Below are positions 25,303 to 34,336 of a stretch of 64,000 nucleotides of DNA, in pieces. Source of the DNA: an uncultured Pelagibacteraceae bacterium (GTDB taxonomy: Bacteria; Pseudomonadota; Alphaproteobacteria; Pelagibacterales; Pelagibacteraceae); contig CACGJO010000001.1 of assembly GCA_902573425.1 (NCBI GenBank), forward strand, positions 62,001-126,000, written 5' to 3'. The stretch's first letter is position 1. Each line of letters starts with the position of its first letter. The notes beneath the pieces are model-generated. The model was not told the origin of the DNA and did no database searches. It was given only the letters and a program-made list of their open reading frames with translations. Both the position numbers and the translations under genes were made by a program.

Positions 25303-25582
25303 AAACTCCTGCAGTTAAAAAATCTAATGGTAACCAAATTTCTCGAGATAAATGTACAGGAAAAATTGGGTTAAATAAAAGAAATATTAATGAAAATATA
25401 ACCACAACAAAATTTATACTCTTTGAATACTGATAGGCTTTAAAAACAATATAGCCAGCGCTTGCGGCTATAACTAGTCTCAATAAAACATAAAAACCAT
25501 ATGGAAAGTTTACTAATGGTGCAATTATTAGAAAAATAATTGGAATAAAAAAAAATAATTTTAAATTATTATCTTTTGTCAA
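25271..25582 (-). CDS. Small membrane protein (DUF6804-like)
   Basis: 103 residues with three to four hydrophobic spans. The segment LLFNPIFPVHLSREIWLPLDF, in which NP and PVHL precede the last span, resembles the DUF6804 family of small membrane proteins. Function unknown. It overlaps its neighbours on both sides (14 bases upstream, 32 downstream), so it is translated from the etf operon message. Confidence 0.6.
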   Translation of the reverse strand: MTKDNNLKLFFFIPIIFLIIAPLVNFPYGFYVLLRLVIAASAGYIVFKAYQYSKSINFVVVIFSLIFLLFNPIFPVHLSREIWLPLDFLTAGVYGYGYFKVKN

Positions 25583-25835
25583 ATTTTTCCGCTAATCCCC
25601 ACAGCACAAATGCTGGTATACCGCCACCATAAGTTACTAAGAGTGGAACGAAATCACCGTTAGCTAATAATGCATACCATGGTGCTATACCTAGAAGAAC
25701 TGGAAAAAATATTAAACTTATAAAAGCTACTGCGCTTCCGAAAACATCTGCGACTAAACCAAAACACAGAACCATTCCGTAAAGACCAGCGAAGGCAAAC
25801 AATAGACCTCCGGTTACCCTCATTATTCCTGCCAT
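25569..25835 (-). CDS. Small membrane protein of unknown function
   Basis: 88 residues with three hydrophobic segments (about 6-25, 31-52 and 64-80). No family recognised. It begins 39 bases after the etfA stop and overlaps the next small membrane gene by 14 bases. The trio of small membrane genes between etfA and the quinone oxidoreductase could act in the same electron-transfer step, but this is inference from position only. Confidence 0.55.
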   Translation of the reverse strand: MAGIMRVTGGLLFAFAGLYGMVLCFGLVADVFGSAVAFISLIFFPVLLGIAPWYALLANGDFVPLLVTYGGGIPAFVLWGLAEKFDKR

Positions 25836-25874
25836 GACAAAATATTATATTTTTAAAATAGATTACTCAATACC

Positions 25875-26828
25875 TTATTTTTGAATAGTATTAAGCTTAT
25901 TTAGTTCAGATAAAAATTCTGGAAGAGCTTTGAATAAGTCTGCTTCTAAACCATAATCAGCGATACTGAATATTGGAGCTTCACCATCTTTGTTGATTGC
26001 AACAATTATTTTACTCTCTTTCATGCCTGCAAGATGTTGGATGGCCCCTGAGATTCCAACAGCAATATATAAATCTGGGACAACTACTTTTCCTGTTTGA
26101 CCAACTTGATGATCGTTACTTATATAACCGGCATCAACAGCAGCTCGTGATGCACCGACTGCTGCATTTAATTTATCGGCAATATCATTTATAAGTTTAA
26201 AATTTTCTCCGCTTTCTAATCCTCTGCCGCCAGAAACTACTATTCTAGCAGTTCCAAGTTCAGGTCTTTCTGATTTTGTTTCTTCTCTTTTTACAAATTT
26301 AGAAAAGTTAGGAACATCTACTGCATCTACTTTATCAATTTGTGCAGAACCTCCAGTTTTTGGAGCAGGTTCAAAAGAAGTCGGTCTAATTGTTACACAT
26401 CTTTTTTTGTCATTACTTTTCACTGTAGCAAAAGCATTACCTGCATAAATAGGTCTAACAAAAGTATCAGGTGAGTTAACTTTTATTACATCGCTTACTT
26501 GTGATGTATCTAATGCAGCAGCAACTCTTGGCATAAAGTTTTTTCCAAATGTATTTGCTGATGCAACGATATGATCATATTTTTCAGAATGTTTTGTTAC
26601 AAGTGGGGCTAAGTTTTCTGGTAAATAATTTTGATAATTAGGAGAATCGCAGTGTAAAACTTTTTTAACTAAAGGAACCACTGCAACTTCTTTAGCTACA
26701 CTTTCTGATCCACTACCCGCTACTAAAACATGAACTTCTGCATCGATTTTAGATGCTGCGGTTATTGCATTTAAAGTAAATGGTTTTAGATTTTTATTAT
26801 TGTGTTCTGCTATTAATAATACTGACAT
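25875..26828 (-). CDS. etfA: Electron transfer flavoprotein subunit alpha
   Basis: 317-residue subunit that holds FAD. The C-terminal FAD domain shows [19 protein letters not shown], then [25 protein letters not shown] and [17 protein letters not shown] followed by [13 protein letters not shown], the complete family signature. It accepts electrons from dehydrogenases such as dimethylglycine dehydrogenase and delivers them to the quinone oxidoreductase encoded downstream. It begins one base inside the etfB stop codon. Confidence 0.96.
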   Translation of the reverse strand: MSVLLIAEHNNKNLKPFTLNAITAASKIDAEVHVLVAGSGSESVAKEVAVVPLVKKVLHCDSPNYQNYLPENLAPLVTKHSEKYDHIVASANTFGKNFMPRVAAALDTSQVSDVIKVNSPDTFVRPIYAGNAFATVKSNDKKRCVTIRPTSFEPAPKTGGSAQIDKVDAVDVPNFSKFVKREETKSERPELGTARIVVSGGRGLESGENFKLINDIADKLNAAVGASRAAVDAGYISNDHQVGQTGKVVVPDLYIAVGISGAIQHLAGMKESKIIVAINKDGEAPIFSIADYGLEADLFKALPEFLSELNKLNTIQK

Positions 26829-27577
26829 TAAATTACCTTCGCCTCATTTTTAAGTTTACTTACTAATTCTGCAACATTTGCAACTTTAATTCCTGCTTTT
26901 CTTTTTGGTGGCTCCTCTACCTTCAATTGCTGAACTCTGTTTGTAATATCTACGCCTAAATCTTTCGCAACCATTTGATCAATTGGTTTTTTCTTAGCTT
27001 TCATTATATTTGGTAAAGAGGCATAACGTGGTTCATTTAATCTAAGGTCACAAGTTACAACTGCAGGTAAATTTACCTCAACTGTTTCTAAACCTTCGTC
27101 AATTTCTCTTACAATCTCCATGCTTTTATCTTTTAAAGTTACTTTTGAGGAAAAAGTTGCTTGAGGCCAATTCAACATCGCTGCAAGCATTTGGCCTGTT
27201 TGATTACAATCATCATCGATTGCTTGCTTGCCTAAGAAAACCATATCTGGTTTTTCTTTCTCAACAACTTTTTTTAAAATTTTTGCAATACCTAGTGGTT
27301 CTATATATGTATCAGACTTAACGTGAATTCCTCTATCTGCTCCAACTGCTAAAGCTTTTCTGACAGTTTCCTGTGCTTTATCATCACCTATTGTAACTGC
27401 AACAATTTCTTTAACTTTTCCAGACTCTTTTAATTTAACAGACTCCTCAGTTGCGTTATCATCTGGTGGGTTAGTTGACATTTTTACGTTGTCTGTGTGA
27501 ACTCCAGAGCCATCTTCTTTAACTCTGATTTGTACGTTGTAATCAATAACTCTTTTAACAGCGACTAATATTTTCAT
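26828..27577 (-). CDS. etfB: Electron transfer flavoprotein subunit beta
   Basis: 249 residues when started at the ATG at 27577 ([14 protein letters not shown]), the conserved beginning of EtfB. An in-frame extension of 31 codons upstream exists but lies inside the preceding gene and has no family similarity. AMP-binding residues are in [23 protein letters not shown] (about 60-82), and the signature region [15 protein letters not shown] follows. The start overlaps the preceding stop as ATGA, indicating coupled translation. Confidence 0.96.
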   Translation of the reverse strand: MKILVAVKRVIDYNVQIRVKEDGSGVHTDNVKMSTNPPDDNATEESVKLKESGKVKEIVAVTIGDDKAQETVRKALAVGADRGIHVKSDTYIEPLGIAKILKKVVEKEKPDMVFLGKQAIDDDCNQTGQMLAAMLNWPQATFSSKVTLKDKSMEIVREIDEGLETVEVNLPAVVTCDLRLNEPRYASLPNIMKAKKKPIDQMVAKDLGVDITNRVQQLKVEEPPKRKAGIKVANVAELVSKLKNEAKVI

Positions 27578-28164
27578 TTGGTGCCTGTAGCTTTTATGTT
27601 CCCTGATATTTTCATACTCATTTTTCCTGATTTGTGCGATACAATTTTTGTAAAACCTTTTTTTGGGCAATATGTATAGCTATTATCATCAACCATTTTT
27701 CCGTCTAATTTAGCTTTTGACCATCTAAATGTTAAGCATTTTTTTTCATTACCGATTTTTTTTATTGTAATAGTCTTCTTATAATCTCTGCTTTTATTAT
27801 TGTAAAAATAAGTCGATACAAATTCTCTTTTTTCACCCTCTTTCCAATTTCCTAGAGGAAATTTACAGCCATTTTTTATATAAACTAATCCTCTTTTTTC
27901 ATATCTACTATCCATTACTCTTCCTAAACACTGACCGTTATTTGTTTTTGTAAATAATTGGATCTTTGAACCTCTTTTTCTTTCGTAAACTTGGTGTACT
28001 TCACCAGTTCTTTTATTTTTCCAATCCACAGGACCAGTGACTTTGAGTTTACCGCTGTGTTGTCTTTCCTTTGCGGTAAATAATTCTAATGGAATAGATC
28101 TTTCGTTTGCAAAAGTTATTTTTGGTAAAGCCAATAATAGGCCGATTAATATTAACTTTTTCAT
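27574..28164 (-). CDS. Secreted protein of unknown function in the dimethylglycine/ETF operon
   Basis: 196 residues with a signal peptide of about 19 ([19 protein letters not shown]). The mature part is basic, rich in beta-strand patterns and has four Cys (in QCLGRV, NGCKFP, KKCLTF and YTYCPKK) that could make two disulfides in the periplasm. No family recognised with confidence. It shares one base with the dehydrogenase stop (TAATG) and overlaps etfB by ATGA, so it is embedded between two cytoplasmic redox genes. Confidence 0.65.
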   Translation of the reverse strand: MKKLILIGLLLALPKITFANERSIPLELFTAKERQHSGKLKVTGPVDWKNKRTGEVHQVYERKRGSKIQLFTKTNNGQCLGRVMDSRYEKRGLVYIKNGCKFPLGNWKEGEKREFVSTYFYNNKSRDYKKTITIKKIGNEKKCLTFRWSKAKLDGKMVDDNSYTYCPKKGFTKIVSHKSGKMSMKISGNIKATGTK

Positions 28165-30596
28165 TATGCTCTTAGTAATTTATTTTCAGAGTCGTAAGGA
28201 GAGTCTTCAATAATCGAAACTTCGTGCATTTTACCTAGAATATCTATTTTAAGTTTTTGTCCAACTTTTGCATATTCAGGTTTGACCATTCCTAAAGCGA
28301 TCGATTTTTTTAATCTGAAACCATAATCTCCGCCTGTTGCTCTTCCGATAACGGATCCATTTTCGTAAATTGGATTGTTCCCAAGTACATCGGCATCTGA
28401 AACTCCGTGAATTTCCATAGTTACTAATTTATTTGAAAAACCTTTTGCTCTCCATTGATCCAGTGCCGCACGTCCAATAAAATCTCCTTTATTAGGATGA
28501 ATAAATCTATCTAAACCTGACTCGTATGGAGCATATTCAATTGAAAGTTCTGTACCCACTAACTTGTAAGATTTTTCAACTCTCAAACTGTTCATGGCTC
28601 TTATACCATATGGTTTAAGATTAAACTCTTTTCCAGCTTCCATGATTTTATCAAAAATATGATTTTGGTATTCAATTGGATGATGTAATTCCCAACCAAG
28701 TTCGCCAACAAAATTTACCCTCATAGCATTACAAGGTGCTAAACCAATGTTAATATTTTGTGCACTCAGCCATTTAAATTTTTCATTTGAAAAATCTGTT
28801 TTAGATACTTTTTGCATTAGTTGTCTTGCTTTTGGACCTGATACAACAAGTACTCCCATGCTATTAGTTAGATTTTCATATTGAACTGAACCATCTTTTG
28901 GCATCCATTTGTGGATCCAATCATGATCTAATCTTTGGTAAGCACCAGCCGAAACAAGATAAAAACTATCTTCGGCTTCTCTCATTATTGTAAATTCAGA
29001 ATGTACACCACCTTTTGTATTAAGTGCGTGGCAAAGATTTATTCTGCCAATTTTCTTAGGAAGTTTGTTCGCTACTAGTTTGTCTAAAAACTCTTCAGCT
29101 CCTGGGCCTTTTATCCTACATTTACCAAACGCAGACATATCTAATAGCCCAACATTTTCTTTAACGTTCTTGCATTCTTTTTCCACACTTTTAAACCAAT
29201 TTGATCTTCTAAATGACCAATCATCTTCTTGTTTCTCTCCATCAGTTGCAAAAAAGTTTGCCCTTTCCCATCCAAACTTTTGACCAAATACTGCGCCCAA
29301 TTTTTTTAATCGATCATAACAAGGTGCTTGTCTTAACGGTCGTCCCGCCTCTCTTTCTTCGTCTGGATAATGAATTGTAAATACATTTGCATAAGCTTCT
29401 TCATTTTTTTCCATTAGATAAGATTTAGTTACATAAGATCCAAATCTTCGTGGATCAACACCAAGCATATCAATTGTTGGCTCACCGTCTATTATCCACT
29501 CAGCTAATTGCCAGCCCGCTCCACCTGCGGCTGTAATTCCAAAACTGTGTCCATCATTGATCCAAAAGTTTTTAAGTCCCCACGCAGGTCCAACTAGTGG
29601 ACTTCCGTCGGGTGTATAACAAATTGCACCGTTATAAACTTTTTTAACTCCAACCTCACCAAATGCAGGAACTCTTTTTATTGCACCTTCAATGTGTGGT
29701 GCTAATCTATCTAAATCTTCTTGAAATAATTCATATTCACTATCTTTTGATGGACCATCTACATAACAACAAGGTGCGCCTTTTTCATAAGGACCTAGAA
29801 TAAATCCGCCCGCTTCTTCTCTCATGTACCAAGAATTATCACTATCTCTTAGTACTCCCATCTCTGGTTTTTTTTCTTTTTGTCTTTTTTGTATCTCTGG
29901 ATGAGGTTCGGTTACAATGTATTGATGCTCAACAGGTATTGCTGGGATTTCAATACCAACCATGTGTCCTGTTTGTCTTGCAAAGTTTCCACTACAAGAG
30001 ACGACGTGTTCACAAGAAATTGCACCCTTGTCAGTTTCTACAGTCCAGCCATCATTTGTTTGTTTAATTCCTGTAACTGTTGTGTTTCTATAAATTTCTG
30101 CTCCATGATTTCTTGCACCTGTAGCTAATGCTTGAGTAAGATCTGCTGGTTGAATGTATCCATCTTCTGGATGTTGTATTGCACCAACTAAGCCTTCGAT
30201 ATTACACAAAGGCCAAATTTCTTTGACTTGTTCTGGTTTTAAAAATTTTACTTTTACGCCAATTGTTTTCGCAACACCAGCATACTGGTGGTACTCATCC
30301 ATTCTGTCATTTGTTTGTGCCAACCGAATATTTGATACGACACTAAAACCAACTTTCTTCCCTGTTTCTTTTTCTAAAGATTTATATAATTGAACCGCAT
30401 ATCTATGAAGTTGTCCTACTGAATAACTCATATTAAAAAGAGGTAAAAGACCTGCTGCGTGCCACGTAGATCCAGATGTCAGCTCTTTTCTTTCGACTAA
30501 AACAACATCGGACCAACCTTTTTTAGCTAAATGGTAAAGTGTGCTAACACCTACAGCGCCACCACCTACTACAACAACTTTAGCTTTTGATTTCAT
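28164..30596 (-). CDS. Dimethylglycine dehydrogenase-like FAD enzyme with GcvT domain
   Basis: 810-residue flavoenzyme that oxidatively demethylates a methylated glycine (dimethylglycine, possibly sarcosine) and hands the carbon to tetrahydrofolate. FAD binds at VVVVGGGAVGVSTLYHLA (about 7-24). His46 in SGSTWHAAGL is the position of covalent FAD attachment in mammalian DMGDH and sarcosine dehydrogenase. After a linker (FAO_M region, 380-430) comes a GcvT aminomethyltransferase domain with GLLDMSAFGKCRIKG and FVGELGWELHHP. It heads the operon containing EtfBA and the ETF-quinone oxidoreductase, its expected electron acceptors. Length fits DMGDH; substrate preference cannot be read. Confidence 0.9.
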   Translation of the reverse strand: MKSKAKVVVVGGGAVGVSTLYHLAKKGWSDVVLVERKELTSGSTWHAAGLLPLFNMSYSVGQLHRYAVQLYKSLEKETGKKVGFSVVSNIRLAQTNDRMDEYHQYAGVAKTIGVKVKFLKPEQVKEIWPLCNIEGLVGAIQHPEDGYIQPADLTQALATGARNHGAEIYRNTTVTGIKQTNDGWTVETDKGAISCEHVVSCSGNFARQTGHMVGIEIPAIPVEHQYIVTEPHPEIQKRQKEKKPEMGVLRDSDNSWYMREEAGGFILGPYEKGAPCCYVDGPSKDSEYELFQEDLDRLAPHIEGAIKRVPAFGEVGVKKVYNGAICYTPDGSPLVGPAWGLKNFWINDGHSFGITAAGGAGWQLAEWIIDGEPTIDMLGVDPRRFGSYVTKSYLMEKNEEAYANVFTIHYPDEEREAGRPLRQAPCYDRLKKLGAVFGQKFGWERANFFATDGEKQEDDWSFRRSNWFKSVEKECKNVKENVGLLDMSAFGKCRIKGPGAEEFLDKLVANKLPKKIGRINLCHALNTKGGVHSEFTIMREAEDSFYLVSAGAYQRLDHDWIHKWMPKDGSVQYENLTNSMGVLVVSGPKARQLMQKVSKTDFSNEKFKWLSAQNINIGLAPCNAMRVNFVGELGWELHHPIEYQNHIFDKIMEAGKEFNLKPYGIRAMNSLRVEKSYKLVGTELSIEYAPYESGLDRFIHPNKGDFIGRAALDQWRAKGFSNKLVTMEIHGVSDADVLGNNPIYENGSVIGRATGGDYGFRLKKSIALGMVKPEYAKVGQKLKIDILGKMHEVSIIEDSPYDSENKLLRA

Positions 30597-30644
30597 TTTT
30601 AGAGATTATGATAACTATAAAGATATTTAAACGATTAAAATAGA

Positions 30645-31064
30645 CTATTTTGCCTTAGACCAGTATGAATATCTGGGTTTGTTTGCAGGAAATGCTTCTT
30701 GATTTTTTACATTTTTAATCTCTTTTAGATGCAATACCCATTTTGTTTTAGTAGCGTCTTTTTTGTCAACGAGCGTATTTTTTACATAAATTGATTTTTC
30801 AACTACTTCTTTTTCGATTACATCAATTTTTTTTGCTATCTTATTTTTTTCGCGTTTTAGTATGTGTTCAATTGGGTATTTTCCAGTTTGATTTTTTACA
30901 CCATAACTTATTCCACTTGATATAGCTGAGTGAGCTATTCTGCCTTGGGATGCGCCCGCCGCAGGTCCTAACATAGGAGCAAGGGAAGTCTGGTAACAAC
31001 CCATAAGAAAAAATGGCGATAGAATCAAAAGAGTTACACGTTTCATGTGTAATTGACTTAGCAC
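30645..31064 (-). CDS. Predicted lipoprotein, paralogue of the gene at 31148
   Basis: 139 residues; the likely start is the second Met (MKRVTLL, at 31046). The lipobox is FLMGC, so the protein should be lipid-anchored. After the Cys comes the shared block GPAAGASQGRIAHSAISSGISYGVKNQTGKYPIEHIL, also found (diverged) in the next gene, then a Lys-rich helical tail ending PRYSYWSKAK. Function unknown. Confidence 0.72.
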   Translation of the reverse strand: MLSQLHMKRVTLLILSPFFLMGCYQTSLAPMLGPAAGASQGRIAHSAISSGISYGVKNQTGKYPIEHILKREKNKIAKKIDVIEKEVVEKSIYVKNTLVDKKDATKTKWVLHLKEIKNVKNQEAFPANKPRYSYWSKAK

Positions 31065-31147
31065 ATGTTTAGTTTTTTGAAAGTTAATCTTTGAAGCTGT
31101 GAATAAGATGTTTTACGTAAAAGTAAACCTAGAGTTGAGTTTAAATT

Positions 31148-31480
31148 TTAGTTTTTTGCTTGTAGATTTTTTCCGCTAAGTTTTTTTTGCATCTGATTAA
31201 CTCTGGTTTTTAACATTACACATAGAGACTCGTTTGTTTTACAAGGGTTAATCTTAGCTTTAGTTTGTGCAATTTTTCTATTTTGACTCTCGCTCAGGAT
31301 GTGTTCAGTTGCAGATTTACCTGTTTGTTTTTTTACAGCGTAATTAAATGAGCTGCTTAAAGCGGACTCGGTAACTTTTCCAGAAGCCACTCCTGTTGCA
31401 GGACCAACCATAGTTAATGAGTTGGAGTAACAACCGGTTAAAAATAAACCAAAAAATAATAAAACAAGTATTCTTTTCAT
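31148..31480 (-). CDS. Predicted lipoprotein, paralogue of the gene at 30645
   Basis: 110 residues with a signal sequence ending in the lipobox LTGC. The block GPATGVASGKVTESALSSSFNY followed by AVKKQTGKSATEHIL matches its neighbour position for position (GPAxGxASGxxxxSAxSS and KxQTGKxxxEHIL). The glycine/alanine/serine block looks like a membrane-inserting or loop segment and the EHIL part begins a helix. The tail has two Cys (NPCKTNESLCVM). Function unknown; a tandem duplication. Confidence 0.72.
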   Translation of the reverse strand: MKRILVLLFFGLFLTGCYSNSLTMVGPATGVASGKVTESALSSSFNYAVKKQTGKSATEHILSESQNRKIAQTKAKINPCKTNESLCVMLKTRVNQMQKKLSGKNLQAKN

Positions 31481-31567
31481 CTCTTCCTCTCAAAAACGAA
31501 TCAAACACAAAACTGTGGATAAATATACTTAAATTATCATTAAAAATACAACTGATAGTTACCTTTA

Positions 31568-32515
31568 TTATAACTGTTTTTTTGGGGTACCTTTGATGCA
31601 GGCATCAAGATTTTCCATCATTTGATCAAAAAAAATGGAATAGTTTTCCTCAGTTACATAACCGAGATGTGGTAACAACAGAGCATTCGGTAAAAATCTA
31701 AGTTTGTGATCTTGGGGTAATGGTTCTATATCGTAAACATCTAGTCCTGCTCCAGCAATAACTTCATCTTCTAATGCTTTTATTAAATCTTTTTCATTAA
31801 TTACTGGTCCTCTAGATGTATTAATTAAAAATGAGGATTTTTTCATCTGTTTAAATTCCTTCTCAGAAATTAAATTTTTGTACCTATCCCCTAAGACTAC
31901 ATGTAATGAAATGATGTCAGATTGTTTGAATAATTCGTCTTTACTAATTGGCAGTACTCCAAGTTTATTGGCATTTGAAAGATCAAGATTTTCACTCCAA
32001 GCAACAACTTGCATTCCAAAGGCTTTACCAATTTTTGCAACTTGAGATCCTATTTTTCCTAACCCAATTATTCCTAGAATTTTTCCTTTGAGTTCAAGAC
32101 CAATAGTGGTCTGCCAATATCCTTGAAACATATTGTCTACTTCTTGTTTCATATTTCTCATTAAGCCTAGAATTAAAGCCCAAGTTATTTCAGCGGTCGG
32201 ATTAGAATTAATTTCGGTTCCGCAAACAATAATATTTCTTTTCTTGGCTTCTTCTAAATCTATAGCTTTATTTCTCATACCACTTGTCATTATATATTTT
32301 AAATTTTTCAGCCCAGATATTAATGATTTAGATATTTTTGTTCTTTCTCTCATGGCAAATATCGCATCAAAATTTTCCAATTCTAGAATTGCCTCATCTT
32401 CATTTTGAAAAGGATTTGTAAAAATTTTAAAAGAAAATTTATTATTATATTTTTCTATATCAACAAATTCTTTAAAAACATTCTGATAATCATCCAAAAC
32501 TGCAACTTTAATCAT
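31568..32515 (-). CDS. D-isomer-specific 2-hydroxyacid dehydrogenase
   Basis: 315-residue cytoplasmic NAD(P)-dependent dehydrogenase. The coenzyme loop is GKILGIIGLGKIGSQVAKIGKAFG at about 144-167. Catalytic residues are seen as Arg in INTSRGPVINE, Glu in DVYDIEPLP and His in LLLPHLGYVTEE. It converts a 2-keto acid to its D-hydroxy acid or the reverse. It follows, by one shared base, the D-amino acid dehydrogenase-like gene, so the pair may act on keto acids and D-amino acids of one pathway. Confidence 0.9.
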   Translation of the reverse strand: MIKVAVLDDYQNVFKEFVDIEKYNNKFSFKIFTNPFQNEDEAILELENFDAIFAMRERTKISKSLISGLKNLKYIMTSGMRNKAIDLEEAKKRNIIVCGTEINSNPTAEITWALILGLMRNMKQEVDNMFQGYWQTTIGLELKGKILGIIGLGKIGSQVAKIGKAFGMQVVAWSENLDLSNANKLGVLPISKDELFKQSDIISLHVVLGDRYKNLISEKEFKQMKKSSFLINTSRGPVINEKDLIKALEDEVIAGAGLDVYDIEPLPQDHKLRFLPNALLLPHLGYVTEENYSIFFDQMMENLDACIKGTPKKQL

Positions 32516-33762
32516 TAATTAAACCTTAAAGAATTATAAGGAGATAAATCTAGATTGGTTTTTTCATTTGCTAAAATCCCAGATACAATTTTTCCTGTTA
32601 TTGCTCCAAGAGTCCAACCAAGATGATGATGCCCGAAAGCATAAATAATATTTTGGTTATTTTTCGAGGGACCAATTACTGGTAAAAAATCAGGTAGAGT
32701 TGGTCTGAATCCTAACCATTCATCTTCATGATCTCCAAGTTGAGGTAGAAGTTCTTTAGCACAATTTACAATATATTGAATTCTTTTTTTTGATATCGGA
32801 TTTTTTAGTCCGCCAAGTTCAACTGTGCCGACAGCTCTAAGACCTTGATTCATTGGTGTTAAACCAAAACCTCTATCTAGAAAAATAACAGGTCTACTTA
32901 ATAAATTTTCCATACCTTTAAAATGAACATGATAACCTCTCTCTGTATCAAGCGGAATTTTTTCTCCTAGTTGATCTGTAAATTTTTTTGAAAATGCACC
33001 GCAAGCGATAACTGATTTTTCAAACTCATAATCTTTTTCATCAGTTTTTATAATTGTTTTATTTGTTCCTGTTTGATTAACGGATTTGACATCTTGTTTA
33101 ATAAATTTCCCTCCACGCTTTAAAAAAAGTTCAAATATTTTTTTTGTTATTCCTTGAGGATCTTTTGCGTGGTACGCATAATCGTAAAAACAACCTCCTG
33201 AAAAAACTGGTTTTAATTTAGGTTCTAAATCTAAAATTTCTTTTACGGTTAATATTTTTTGTTCTACACCTAAATCTTTTCTGATTTTAATCTCCATCTC
33301 TCTACTTTTAAGATTTTTATTTGTCCAAACATAAATTATACCCTTTTGTTCCACTAAATTAGTCATATCAATCTCTTGAAAAATTTCTTCGTATGCATCC
33401 ATTGAAATACTTAAAATTTGGTTCATATATTTTGCGGTATGTAACATTGATTTTTGGTTACAATTTTTTAAATATCTTAGAATCCACGGAAGCATTTTTG
33501 GAATATAATTCCACTTAAGTGCTAATGGTCCTGAAGAACTTAGAAGCATTTTAGGAACATCATATAAAATATCCGGTCTATTCAATTGTACAACAGCATA
33601 TGGGGAAAAGTGACCCGCATTTCCGTATGAAGCCATAGAACCTGGGTCGTTTTGATCAAATATTGTGGTGGGAATATTCTTTTTGAGCAATTGTAGACCT
33701 GTACAAACTCCCTGGATACCCGCTCCAACAATTCCTACTGATGAACATGTTTTATCTGACAT
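32515..33762 (-). CDS. FAD-dependent D-amino acid dehydrogenase-like protein (DadA family)
   Basis: 415 residues of the DAO superfamily. FAD loop VGIVGAGIQGVCTGLQLLKK at about 8-27, then DQNDPGSMASYGNAGHFSPY with the DadA-type GNAG motif, and RPTLPDFLPVIGPS and GHHHLGWTLGAITGKIVS at the C-terminus. These enzymes oxidise D-amino acids or related imino acids and feed electrons to the respiratory chain. Translation is coupled to the downstream hydroxyacid dehydrogenase. The exact substrate is not readable. Confidence 0.85.
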   Translation of the reverse strand: MSDKTCSSVGIVGAGIQGVCTGLQLLKKNIPTTIFDQNDPGSMASYGNAGHFSPYAVVQLNRPDILYDVPKMLLSSSGPLALKWNYIPKMLPWILRYLKNCNQKSMLHTAKYMNQILSISMDAYEEIFQEIDMTNLVEQKGIIYVWTNKNLKSREMEIKIRKDLGVEQKILTVKEILDLEPKLKPVFSGGCFYDYAYHAKDPQGITKKIFELFLKRGGKFIKQDVKSVNQTGTNKTIIKTDEKDYEFEKSVIACGAFSKKFTDQLGEKIPLDTERGYHVHFKGMENLLSRPVIFLDRGFGLTPMNQGLRAVGTVELGGLKNPISKKRIQYIVNCAKELLPQLGDHEDEWLGFRPTLPDFLPVIGPSKNNQNIIYAFGHHHLGWTLGAITGKIVSGILANEKTNLDLSPYNSLRFN

Positions 33763-33821
33763 ATTTCTAGTTTAAATCAAAAGTTTTGTGATTTAACTGT
33801 GATAGATTGTACTGCTTTTAT

Positions 33822-34292
33822 TTAGTTGCTAGCAACTATTTTAGGACGGCCTTTTTTAGATTTCTCTTTTTCTTTTTTCTCACTTGTTTCAATTGTATCA
33901 ACTTTAAATTCACTTTGTTCAGCTTCTAAGCTTGTGCTGTCAGTTTTCTTCAAATAACCATTTATATCAGCACCTTCCTCAGTTTTTAAAGAATCGCTAA
34001 ATAAAATATCTCCTTTGACAACTCCTGAACTGCCTATAACTATAGATTTAGCTAAAATTTTACCTTCTAAGTGTCCGTAAATTTCAATTTTGTCAGCTTC
34101 AACTGGGCCAATTATCGAACCTGTCTCTTTGATAATTATATCATTTGCATAAACTGCGCCTTTTATTAATCCTGATATGTCAATTGCACCTGAAGTTCTT
34201 AGTGTTCCCTCTAAAGCAAAGGATTCACTAACTTGTGATCTTCCGCTATCATTTAACGGTCTTGGTGTAGTATTTTTTTTTGATCCAAACAT
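33822..34292 (-). CDS. Bactofilin family polymer-forming protein
   Basis: 156-residue cytoskeletal protein. After a short disordered N-terminus (FGSKKNTTPRPLND) comes the beta-helix: repeats of hydrophobic strands with turns at Gly, as in FALEGTLRTSGAIDISGLIKG and HLEGKILAKSIVIGSSGVVKG. The C-terminal tail is charged and Lys-rich. Bactofilins polymerise without nucleotide and help shape cells or anchor wall enzymes. It is the last gene in a run of rod-shape genes (mreB to rodA), so a role in the same machinery is likely. Confidence 0.92.
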   Translation of the reverse strand: MFGSKKNTTPRPLNDSGRSQVSESFALEGTLRTSGAIDISGLIKGAVYANDIIIKETGSIIGPVEADKIEIYGHLEGKILAKSIVIGSSGVVKGDILFSDSLKTEEGADINGYLKKTDSTSLEAEQSEFKVDTIETSEKKEKEKSKKGRPKIVASN

Positions 34293-34336
34293 TTTATTAA
34301 TATTTTAATTTCAGCAAATTATTATAAAAAAATCAA

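Noticed and set aside
27578-27670. 31-codon N-terminal extension of EtfB
   Set aside because: It lies inside the preceding secreted-protein gene and has no EtfB similarity; the conserved start [10 protein letters not shown] is at 27577 with an ATGA overlap.
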